Source: JBGLNJ01 sp964353405 | GTDB lineage: Bacteria > Chloroflexota > Anaerolineae > Fen-1058 | Assembly (NCBI GenBank): GCA_964353405.1 | Contig: CAYGWJ010000021.1 | Coordinates: forward strand, 1 to 9,219 | Length of the DNA: 9,219 nt | Direction of reading: 5' to 3' | Shown here: piece by piece, positions 3,490 through 9,219 of the stretch | Numbering within the stretch: position 1 is the first letter of the stretch | Layout: every line of letters starts with the position of its first letter | Translations under genes and position numbers: made by a program | Notes under the pieces: model-generated | What the model was told of the DNA's origin: nothing | Database searches by the model: none | What the model saw: the letters and a program-made list of their open reading frames with translations, nothing else

Positions 3490-5847
3490 TTATCCCGCGC
3501 CCATCGCAAGCTCGACGCCTTCGCCGCGGAACGCGCGACCGACGATAGCATACATCAAACCAATTGCCGCCAGGACGATCAGGATCAGCACGAAAGAATA
3601 GGCCGCCGCCACGCTCGTGCCGCCCTGCTCGACTTCACTCATGATCAACGCCGTCAATATCGGCCATTTCGCAGACGAGAGAAAGATGATGGCCGAGAGC
3701 GACGTCATGTGACGCGCAAAACTAAAGATCAACCCGGCGATGAACGCCGGGAGAATCAACGGCAGAGTGATCTTGCGGAACGTCAGCGATGCGTCCGCGC
3801 CGAGATTTGTGGAAGCCTCTTCGATGGCGGGATCAATTTGCTGGAGGGAGGCAATCCCCGCGCGCACCGAGGCCGGCAAACTGCGCACCGCGTACGCGGC
3901 CAGGATGATGTAGGGCGACCCAACGAGTGCGAGCGGCTTATCCCAGAACGTCACCGCGCAACCCACGGCGACCAGTACGATCGAAACAAGCGCCCGCGCG
4001 CGTTGCGTAAAGCGCCCCACCACGAACGCGCCCAGCACGGTATAGGTAAAACCCAGGATCGCCATGGGAGGCTGGAAGAGAAGATTGATCCACTTGGCGA
4101 AGCTGGCCGCGAAGCGGGGCCAGAAATCTCCACCCAACCCGCGTCCCCAGATTGTAATGGGCAGTGTGAGATCGGCAATGAATTGACGTGACACCAGATA
4201 CACTGCCATCAACACGAGCAGGATGACAATCGCACGCCGCGACTTGTTTTCGGCCAGGAATAGACTGCACAGCGCCAGCACGACCAAAACTGCCCCGAGC
4301 AGCATCAACCAACTCTGTATATCCAGAACGGGCAGACTTGCCAGGGGCTTGAGCCAGCCGTTTGCCAAAAGCGGCTGGCGTCCTTGCGCGTTCAGATTGA
4401 GCCAGAGCACGCCCATGCCCAGCAGCGTCCCCGCCAGCAGGACGACGGCGCGCGTGATGAAACTGCGCGCGCTGGGCGCAATCGCGTAATAGGCGAGCAT
4501 CACGTAAACCAAAATGACGACCGGCATCGGCGCTTGAATGAAGGCGATGATGTAGCCGATCCCCAGGATCGTCCCAGGCACCGCGCCGCCAAGATTCGAC
4601 GTAAAGTCGAGCGCCTCTTTGCCGGTAAAGGTCTTGCGCACGACCAGGTATGCAATCACCATGCCGGAGATGCCGGCAATCGGAGTGGCGATCGCGGAGA
4701 GAAAGGTCGTGTCAAGGATCGCGGTCAGTCCCGCCGCGAACATGCGCCCATAGTGCGACAAGTCAAGCGTATAGTCAATGCCCCACAGTTTGGTGATCGA
4801 ACCGAGAAAAATCGCCGCATAGAGCGCAAGAACAAGCGCCAGAACCAAAAGCGTCAGGGTGATAAACGTCCAACGAATCAGCGGTTCTTTGACGAATCCG
4901 GCGCCCCCGCCTGTCGGCTTGCCCGTCACTGAGATATACGATTTGCGCGAGACCCAGTAGCGCTGCAGGATGTACACGGTGAGCGTCGGAAGCAGCAGAA
5001 TCAGCGACAGCGCCGCACCTTTTTGTTGGTTGAACTCGCCATTGACGGCAATCCAGATCTGGGTCGAGAGCACCGTGACGTTGCCGCCGATGAAAATTGG
5101 ATTGCCCAAATCGGCGAGTGCTTCGACGAACATCAGGAGGAACGAGGCCGCGATGCCGGGCGTCAGCAGGGGCAACGTAATCGTGCGAAAGATATGCCAT
5201 TTGCTCGCGCCCAGGCTTAGGGCGGCTTCTTCCATCGAAGGATCAATCCGTTCGAGCAAGCCGCGGATGATGAGGTAGGCGACGGAAAAGAACGTGATGA
5301 TCTGGACAAACACCAGACCATCCAGTCCGTAAATGTCATTCACCCCAGGCTTGAATTGTATGTGCAAAACATCCTTGGTCACAAGCCCGGAACGCCCAAA
5401 GAGCAGAATTGCCGCGAGCGCAATCGCAAAGGGCGGCGAAATCGTCGGCAAGAGGGTGATCGCGTGGACGACGCGCTTGAAGGGAATGTTGCAGCGCACG
5501 ACCGTGTAGGCAAAAAGAAAGCCCAGCGCAGTGCTGCCCATGGCGGTCAGCACGCCCATCTCGATCGTCCAGATGAAAATCTGCCAGTACTGGGCGACGA
5601 ATTTCGGATTGACATAGCGAGCAAACTGATCGAGGTTGAATGCGCCGGCGTTGGGTTGTCCCTCCGCTATGAAGAAACCTTGCACGATCACGCGCGCGAG
5701 CGGCCAGATGACAAACGCGAGCATGAACGCGCCGGTGATGATCAGGCCAATCAACAATACGGGGTCTTGGGCGATCAGGCGCAATTCGCGATAACGCCGG
5801 ACGAGCGAACCGCTTGCGCGCGGCGAGGAACGAGTGGCAACTGTCAT
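3490..5847 (-). CDS. Fused two-domain ABC permease, FbpB/AfuB type, with enlarged second half
   Basis: A 785-residue membrane protein holding both permease units of a binding-protein-dependent importer. Numbering from the ATG at 5847, the first transmembrane run begins near residue 30 and its EAA loop, which docks on the ATPase, is EEAALSLGASKWHIFRTITLP (206-226). The second EAA loop is EEASTNLGADASLTFRKITLP (676-696). In usual fused iron-type permeases about 50-60 residues separate the PGT-LGIGY motif (here 424-431) from the second EAA loop. Here there are about 245, implying an insertion of about 190-200 residues (roughly 440-635). It includes hydrophobic stretches near 464-484, 513-532, 538-553, 590-612 and 619-634. 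A TTG at 5853 is also possible; neither start has a clear ribosome-binding site. ATG preferred. The ATPase gene follows after 12 bases. Confidence 0.92.
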   Translation of the reverse strand: MTVATRSSPRASGSLVRRYRELRLIAQDPVLLIGLIITGAFMLAFVIWPLARVIVQGFFIAEGQPNAGAFNLDQFARYVNPKFVAQYWQIFIWTIEMGVLTAMGSTALGFLFAYTVVRCNIPFKRVVHAITLLPTISPPFAIALAAILLFGRSGLVTKDVLHIQFKPGVNDIYGLDGLVFVQIITFFSVAYLIIRGLLERIDPSMEEAALSLGASKWHIFRTITLPLLTPGIAASFLLMFVEALADLGNPIFIGGNVTVLSTQIWIAVNGEFNQQKGAALSLILLLPTLTVYILQRYWVSRKSYISVTGKPTGGGAGFVKEPLIRWTFITLTLLVLALVLALYAAIFLGSITKLWGIDYTLDLSHYGRMFAAGLTAILDTTFLSAIATPIAGISGMVIAYLVVRKTFTGKEALDFTSNLGGAVPGTILGIGYIIAFIQAPMPVVILVYVMLAYYAIAPSARSFITRAVVLLAGTLLGMGVLWLNLNAQGRQPLLANGWLKPLASLPVLDIQSWLMLLGAVLVVLALCSLFLAENKSRRAIVILLVLMAVYLVSRQFIADLTLPITIWGRGLGGDFWPRFAASFAKWINLLFQPPMAILGFTYTVLGAFVVGRFTQRARALVSIVLVAVGCAVTFWDKPLALVGSPYIILAAYAVRSLPASVRAGIASLQQIDPAIEEASTNLGADASLTFRKITLPLILPAFIAGLIFSFARHMTSLSAIIFLSSAKWPILTALIMSEVEQGGTSVAAAYSFVLILIVLAAIGLMYAIVGRAFRGEGVELAMGAG

Positions 5848-5864
5848 AGTCAACCCATCGCGTT

Positions 5865-5996
5865 GAGGATGAATGGATGGACGAGCGCGCCACCTTTGGT
5901 GGCGAAACCTCGCCCCTCTACGTTTGTGTTGGGGATGAACAAAGGGGCGAGCGCGCCACCTAGAGTGGCGGAACCTCGCCCCTTCACGTTATGCTT
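5865..5996. repeat. Two tandem 66-bp direct repeats, each a nested palindrome
   Basis: Units 5865-5930 and 5931-5996 align end to end without gaps and differ by scattered substitutions. Each has the core GAGCGCGCCACCT...GTGGCG..AACCTCGCCCC, and the second overlaps the last two bases of the binding-protein stop. In unit 2 the outer arms are GGGGCGAG/CTCGCCCC (5944-5951, 5975-5982) and the inner arms CGCCAC/GTGGCG. In unit 1 the inner stem is CGCCACC/GGTGGCG with a TTT loop and the outer arms have one mismatch. Position and structure suggest a REP/MITE-like element duplicated in tandem. Confidence 0.85.
5878..5982 (-). terminator. Two hairpins, candidate attenuator between binding protein and permease genes
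   Basis: Transcribed on the minus strand, the repeats fold into two long stem-loops (5982-5944 and 5916-5878), the first followed by TTTGTT. Stem-loops between the first and second genes of ABC operons commonly lower permease and ATPase expression relative to the binding protein or protect the upstream message. That role here is inferred. The short T-run argues for partial rather than full termination. Confidence 0.45.
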
Positions 5997-7107
5997 ATTT
6001 CGCCAGCGAGGCCGCGGCGATCTCGTTCGAGAACTTGTCAATGAACGCGGTCTTGTTGCTGCCGCAATAGTCAAAGTTGTAGTTGATCAGTTTGACTTGC
6101 AGCAATTCGGGCTTGGGCGGGACTGCGCCTTTGATGGTCAGACCCTGATAGGCCGTGTACTTTTTGCCCAGTTCCTGAGTGCTGGCCATGAGCGCCCAGT
6201 CGTACCACGCCTTGGCATTTTCGAGATTCTTGGCGCCCTTGACGATCGCCATGCCACCAATCTCATAGCCGGTGCCTTCGGCGGGGAAGGTGAGCTTGAG
6301 CGGCAGGCCGGTTTCGATACCGGCGACGATGTCGTGCGAAAAGACGACGCCGACCGCGGCTTCACCCTTGCCCACATTCTGGACCGGGGTCGCGCCACTC
6401 TTGGTCCACATCAGGACGTTCTGTCCGAACTTTTTCATATACTCCCAGCCGGCTTGTTCACCCTTGATCTGGAGCACCGTGCACATGAAGGTGTACGCCG
6501 TTCCCGACGAGGCCGGGTGAGCGATGACGATCTGTCCCTTGAGTTCTGGCTTGATCAAATCGTCGAGCGACGTGGGGGCTTGGAAACTCGGATTGGCTTT
6601 CAGATAATTTTCGTTGGTCGCGAACCCAAGCGACCCGACGTAAATGCCTGCCCAGGAAGGGGGAGAATCAGAATCGAGCATCAGTTTGGGATCAATGAGG
6701 TTGTCTTGCGCGGCGGTCTTGTACGGCTCGAGCAGTCCTTCCTTCTTGGCCGCGATTTGTGAATCAATGGGGCCGCCCCACCAGATGTCGAATTGCGGGT
6801 TGGATTTTTCGTTGCGCAAGCGGGTCACGGCTTCGCCCGCCGACAGGCGGATATAGTTTACCGTCACGCCTGGGTACTTGGCCTCGAACTCTTTCTTCAT
6901 GCCGGCGCACCACACTTCTTGCGGCGTGCAGAGCAGATTGAGCTCGCCCTTGAGCACCTTGGGGGCTTCGGTGGGTTTGACCGGCACGGCGGTCGGTTGC
7001 GGCGCGGCCGTCGGCGGAACGGGGGTGGCAGCCGGCGCACACGCGGCAAACACGGCGACGACGAGCACGAACATCAAAACGAACACGATGGTTTTGAGCG
7101 AGGACAT
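5995..7107 (-). CDS. ABC transporter substrate-binding lipoprotein, FbpA/AfuA-like
   Basis: A 370-residue extracytoplasmic binding protein. Residues 1-22 are a signal peptide (Lys5, then a hydrophobic core) ending in the lipobox FAAC with lipidated Cys23; Phe at -3 is unusual. A Thr/Pro/Ala-rich linker (24-50) precedes the binding domain. Family segments include FDIWWGGPID (106-115), EGLLEPY (123-129), SSGTAYTF (200-207), WTKSGATPVQNVGKGEAAVG (234-253) and FSHDIVAG (256-263), typical of AfuA/FbpA-like proteins of the class II periplasmic-binding fold. Relatives bind Fe(III), and Actinobacillus AfuA was shown to bind hexose phosphates, so the substrate is open. No adjacent Tyr-Tyr pair as in FbpA is seen. 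The mature domain has four cysteines (60, 67, 209, 348), allowing disulfides. A strong AAAGGAG at 7120-7114, 6 nt away, fixes the start. It is the first gene of the operon. Confidence 0.92.
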   Translation of the reverse strand: MSSLKTIVFVLMFVLVVAVFAACAPAATPVPPTAAPQPTAVPVKPTEAPKVLKGELNLLCTPQEVWCAGMKKEFEAKYPGVTVNYIRLSAGEAVTRLRNEKSNPQFDIWWGGPIDSQIAAKKEGLLEPYKTAAQDNLIDPKLMLDSDSPPSWAGIYVGSLGFATNENYLKANPSFQAPTSLDDLIKPELKGQIVIAHPASSGTAYTFMCTVLQIKGEQAGWEYMKKFGQNVLMWTKSGATPVQNVGKGEAAVGVVFSHDIVAGIETGLPLKLTFPAEGTGYEIGGMAIVKGAKNLENAKAWYDWALMASTQELGKKYTAYQGLTIKGAVPPKPELLQVKLINYNFDYCGSNKTAFIDKFSNEIAAASLAK

Positions 7108-7122
7108 CTCAGTCTCCTTTGT

Positions 7123-7157
7123 GAACGGTTTTTGCAGAACGGTCGTACGAGGACGGT
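7123..7157 (-). repeat. Three heptamer direct repeats with 14-bp period at the ABC operon start
   Basis: On the minus strand ACCGTCC (7157-7151), ACCGTTC (7143-7137) and ACCGTTC (7129-7123) occur exactly 14 bp apart. They run from the predicted transcription start to three bases before the AAAGGAG ribosome-binding site. An inverted ACCGTT lies upstream of the -35 at 7214-7219 on the plus strand. Such iterated half-sites suggest an operator or an RNA-level control site; neither is demonstrated. Confidence 0.5.
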
Positions 7158-7163
7158 GCTTTC

Positions 7164-7192
7164 ATCATAGCACAGATTGCACCGGGGCGCAA
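7164..7192 (-). promoter_or_regulatory. Extended -10 sigma-70-type promoter of the ABC operon
   Basis: On the minus strand TTGCGC (7192-7187), a 17-bp spacer and TATGAT (7169-7164), with a TGC just before the -10 (7172-7170) giving an extended -10. The predicted start is near 7157, leaving a leader of about 50 nt before the binding-protein ATG at 7107. Spacing and the TGn motif make this the most convincing promoter in the window. Confidence 0.7.
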
Positions 7193-7461
7193 ATAATGCT
7201 CCGCGATAGAGTGACCGTTAAATTCGAGCGCGCGTTTCATGCTTCTTCTTCCATGAGAATGCAGGTTTCAGTCTATACCAGCGGAAGGCCAGTCCTTTGG
7301 GTTTGCCCTTCACCTCCTTGTCACATTTATGGACTCGCGGAGCTATTTGCGCGGTTTTCGACAATGCCGATGACGCACCGCCTTGGTGCCTGAACGAACT
7401 GCATAGACTGTAACATTTTTAACCGCGCTTGTCAAACGCGGCTTGAGGGCACGCGCCCATA
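7193..7461. other. Gene-free spacer between MFS and ABC operons
   Basis: No recognisable gene on either strand. It contains a small GCACC/GGTGC hairpin near 7375-7389 and a CCGCG/CGCGG hairpin (7423-7441), neither followed by a T-tract in the minus direction. An isolated AAGGAGGTG on the minus strand (7319-7311) leads only into short frames without family resemblance. The spacer presumably carries upstream regulatory sequence for the ABC promoter. No clear terminator for the MFS gene is visible, so read-through into the ABC operon is possible. Confidence 0.5.
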
Positions 7462-8802
7462 CTAGGGTGTCAATTTCTCCGCATAGCGCGGCTCCTGCAC
7501 CCACCACCGCATCAAGCTGAAGGCGATCAAACCAACACCGCAACTGACGGCAAACAGCAGACCATAGCTCATCTCGGCCAGCCCCGCGCCGATGAGTGGC
7601 GCGATCAAGCCGACCAGCCCTACGCTGGTGTTGCCGATGCCCACATACGTCGGGATACGCTGCGGCTCGCAGAATTCCATAACAACCAAAATGCCTGATC
7701 CCAGAATGGCGCTGGAGGCGATCCCGGACAGGGCAAACACCAGGTAGTACCACTCTGCGCCCGTCGCCAGCCACGCCAGCCCAAATCCCAGGGCCGAGGC
7801 GACCGCGCTCAATTCGAGGCAGAGCTTGTGACCAAAGCGGTCGGCCAGAAAGCCGAATGCCAGATTAGCCGCCGTCTGCCCCAACAACAAGATGGCCGTG
7901 TAAATGCCCACCGTGCTATCGGCCACGTGCCAATGTCGCACCGCCGCCACGGTCACAAAACCTCCGCCCATGCTGCCCAGCGCCATGAGCATCCGCGCGA
8001 TTAGAAAGCGGCGAAAGTTGTGATCGTGACGCAGGACAATGGGCAAGCCAACCAGGAACTCGCGGTTGCTCTTGCGGGGGAGCGTCACAGACCGCACGGG
8101 CTCGCGCGTCAACGACAGAGAGAACCAGCTCAGCAAGATCATGCCGGCGGCGACGGCAAAGATATACGCAAAGTTGGTCGGGAAAGGAAATGTTCTCAAG
8201 AACCACGCGCTCAAAGCCGCGCCCATGGCGCCCATGCCCGCGCCCATGAAATTGGTGAGACCCATAAAACCGCCGCGCCGGTTGACCGGGAAACAATGCG
8301 CGATCAGCTCTTGCCACGCCGAAGCAACGATCCCCGCGCCAAAGCCATGCCCGGCATAGCTGACGAAAAAAACGATCAAGGCCAACAACGGCGAACGCGC
8401 TGCCAGCACGGCCGCCATGACCATGCCCCAGAGTGGCAGCCGTTCCGTAAACAGCCCCAGGTTCACGATGACGGGTTTCTTGCGAGCCAGCCGCTCGACT
8501 GCATTGGCCGTAAAGAGCTGCGGCAGAAACCACGCGCTTTGCGCAATGACGGCGAGCAACCCAAGCGGCAATGGGTTGGGCGTCAGTTTGCTGATAAAGA
8601 GGGGCAAGATGGTGCTGGCAGAGATAAAGCTCGCGCCGAACCAGAACGATGCGCCATCCATCAGATTGACAGCAAAATTCCACCTGTAATGCCGCTCGAC
8701 CTCGGCCGCCAGTTCTTGATCGGTGCGCGAGGGCACCGGCTGATCGAGTCGCAGCAGCCAGCGCAGCGCCCGATACGGCAGAGTGACAAGTGAGCGCATC
8801 AT
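7462..8802 (-). CDS. Major facilitator superfamily transporter
   Basis: A 446-residue inner-membrane transporter with about twelve hydrophobic segments in two halves. The N-terminal cytoplasmic stretch (1-42) is amphipathic and charged. Helices begin near residue 43, with a long central loop at about 232-262 (LTREPVRSVTLPRKSNREF). The second half carries the MFS motif-A-like loop FGFLADRFGHK (316-326); the equivalent loop in the first half, ANAVERLARKKP (99-110), is divergent. The ATG at 8802 overlaps the stop of the upstream TIM-barrel gene as ATGA, so translation is coupled; a second ATG follows at 8799. Coupling to a sugar-isomerase-like enzyme suggests a carbohydrate or related small molecule as cargo, but MFS sequence alone does not show the substrate. 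No internal damage is seen. Confidence 0.88.
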   Translation of the reverse strand: MMRSLVTLPYRALRWLLRLDQPVPSRTDQELAAEVERHYRWNFAVNLMDGASFWFGASFISASTILPLFISKLTPNPLPLGLLAVIAQSAWFLPQLFTANAVERLARKKPVIVNLGLFTERLPLWGMVMAAVLAARSPLLALIVFFVSYAGHGFGAGIVASAWQELIAHCFPVNRRGGFMGLTNFMGAGMGAMGAALSAWFLRTFPFPTNFAYIFAVAAGMILLSWFSLSLTREPVRSVTLPRKSNREFLVGLPIVLRHDHNFRRFLIARMLMALGSMGGGFVTVAAVRHWHVADSTVGIYTAILLLGQTAANLAFGFLADRFGHKLCLELSAVASALGFGLAWLATGAEWYYLVFALSGIASSAILGSGILVVMEFCEPQRIPTYVGIGNTSVGLVGLIAPLIGAGLAEMSYGLLFAVSCGVGLIAFSLMRWWVQEPRYAEKLTP

Positions 8803-9219
8803 ACGATCGTTCGCAGATGCTCGATGGCTTTTTGCGCGCCTGTGGCGGCATCGGGCACGGGCATAAACTCGCCGGAGACAAAGCCGGTGTAGCCTGTTGC
8901 AAACAGCGCGGCCAAGATTGTGCGAAAATCGAGATGCCCTGCGCCGGGATGCCAGCGGTTCGAGTCGGCCACGTGAAAGTGAAAGATGCGGTCGCCGGTC
9001 TGTTTGATGCTGTCTTCGATGCTCGGCTCTTCAATGTTCATGTGGAACGTGTCGAGCAGCAAGCCGAAATTGCCCGCACCCACGCGTTCGATCAATTCCA
9101 GGCCCTGCGCCGCGTTGTTGACGAGCGTCGTCTCGTAGCGGTTGATCGGTTCGAGCGCCAGCTGGATGCCGAACGGTTCGGCAGCGGCGCTGCACTCGCG
9201 CAATGCCTCAATCAGCCAG
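8799..9219 (-). CDS. Partial sugar phosphate isomerase/epimerase-like TIM-barrel protein
   Basis: The C-terminal 139 residues are visible; the 5' end lies beyond the window, and the frame remains open through the last base (reading WLIEALRECS...). It belongs to the xylose-isomerase-like TIM-barrel group (PF01261, AP endonuclease 2 superfamily) that includes hydroxypyruvate isomerase and D-tagatose 3-epimerase. The four expected metal ligands can be picked out: Glu in LALEPINRYET, Asp in LLLDTFHMN, His in FHFHVADSNR and Glu in SGEFMP. The His in DTFHMN is also conserved. DSNRWHPGAGHLDF is typical of the epimerase-like branch. These enzymes interconvert ketose or keto-sugar substrates in the cytoplasm with a divalent metal. 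Its TGA overlaps the start of the MFS gene, so the enzyme and transporter probably handle the same compound. Exact substrate unknown. Confidence 0.88.
   Translation of the reverse strand, partial: WLIEALRECSAAAEPFGIQLALEPINRYETTLVNNAAQGLELIERVGAGNFGLLLDTFHMNIEEPSIEDSIKQTGDRIFHFHVADSNRWHPGAGHLDFRTILAALFATGYTGFVSGEFMPVPDAATGAQKAIEHLRTIV

Noticed and set aside
5865..5996. CRISPR array
   Set aside because: There are only two units, 66 bp each, directly abutting with no spacers, and each is a palindrome. This is a tandem duplication.
5850..6074. Minus-strand frame containing a 22-residue tandem repeat (NVKGRGSATLGGAL / NVEGRGFATKGGAL)
   Set aside because: The repeat is the trivial translation of the 66-bp DNA duplication (66 is a multiple of 3). 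The frame overlaps the binding-protein gene end and has no convincing ribosome-binding site.
7217..7319. Possible small gene after a strong AAGGAGGTG sequence on the minus strand
   Set aside because: The only usable start is the GTG inside the Shine-Dalgarno-like sequence itself. The resulting 31-codon basic frame shows no family resemblance.
7421..7443. CCGCG/CGCGG hairpin as a terminator of the MFS gene
   Set aside because: On the minus strand the stem is followed by TTAAAAATG rather than a T-tract, and the stem is only five strong pairs.

Overview
The window is a GC-rich bacterial segment in which every convincing gene lies on the minus strand, so transcription runs from high to low coordinates. 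The source is probably a member of Chloroflexota. This is inferred from the Thr/Pro/Ala-rich linker after the lipobox of the binding protein, the MNT/HEPN and Gp49-type toxin-antitoxin genes, and the fused-permease ABC operon. No rRNA or other taxonomic marker is present, so the assignment is tentative.

In transcription order: (i) 9219-7462 holds the 3' part of a sugar-isomerase-like TIM-barrel gene whose stop overlaps the start of an MFS transporter (ATGA), so the two are translationally coupled. (ii) 7461-7108 is a gene-free spacer with a good sigma-70-type promoter (7164-7192). (iii) 7107-2395 is a complete three-gene ABC importer of the FbpABC/AfuABC type: lipoprotein binding protein, fused two-domain permease and ATPase. 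A tandem 66-bp hairpin repeat sits between the first two genes. (iv) 2278-1746 is a small toxin-antitoxin locus: a promoter, a Gp49/HigB-like toxin remnant with a large internal in-frame deletion, and an intact XRE-family antitoxin. (v) 1606-1190 is rnk, a GreA-C-terminal-domain RNA polymerase-binding regulator. (vi) 1070-1 is an MNT/HEPN operon: an intact nucleotidyltransferase, a HEPN gene with an amber codon near its start, and a third coupled gene that runs off the window.

A recurring intergenic module links the lower part. It combines a GCTGACCGCCGA-type motif with a GCGGC/GCCGC hairpin, and appears three times in 1.3 kb, each time just downstream of a minus-strand gene. The copies at 1621-1735 and 2326-2427 also share the last coding bases of the ABC ATPase gene, so the HigBA-like locus is bracketed by imperfect direct repeats.

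The observations most worth a second look are these. Two unrelated toxin-antitoxin loci lie within 2.3 kb, each with a damaged toxin and an intact antitoxin. The second half of the ABC permease carries about 190-200 extra residues, with several predicted membrane segments, ahead of its EAA loop. Three heptamers with an exact 14-bp period begin at the predicted transcription start of the ABC operon.
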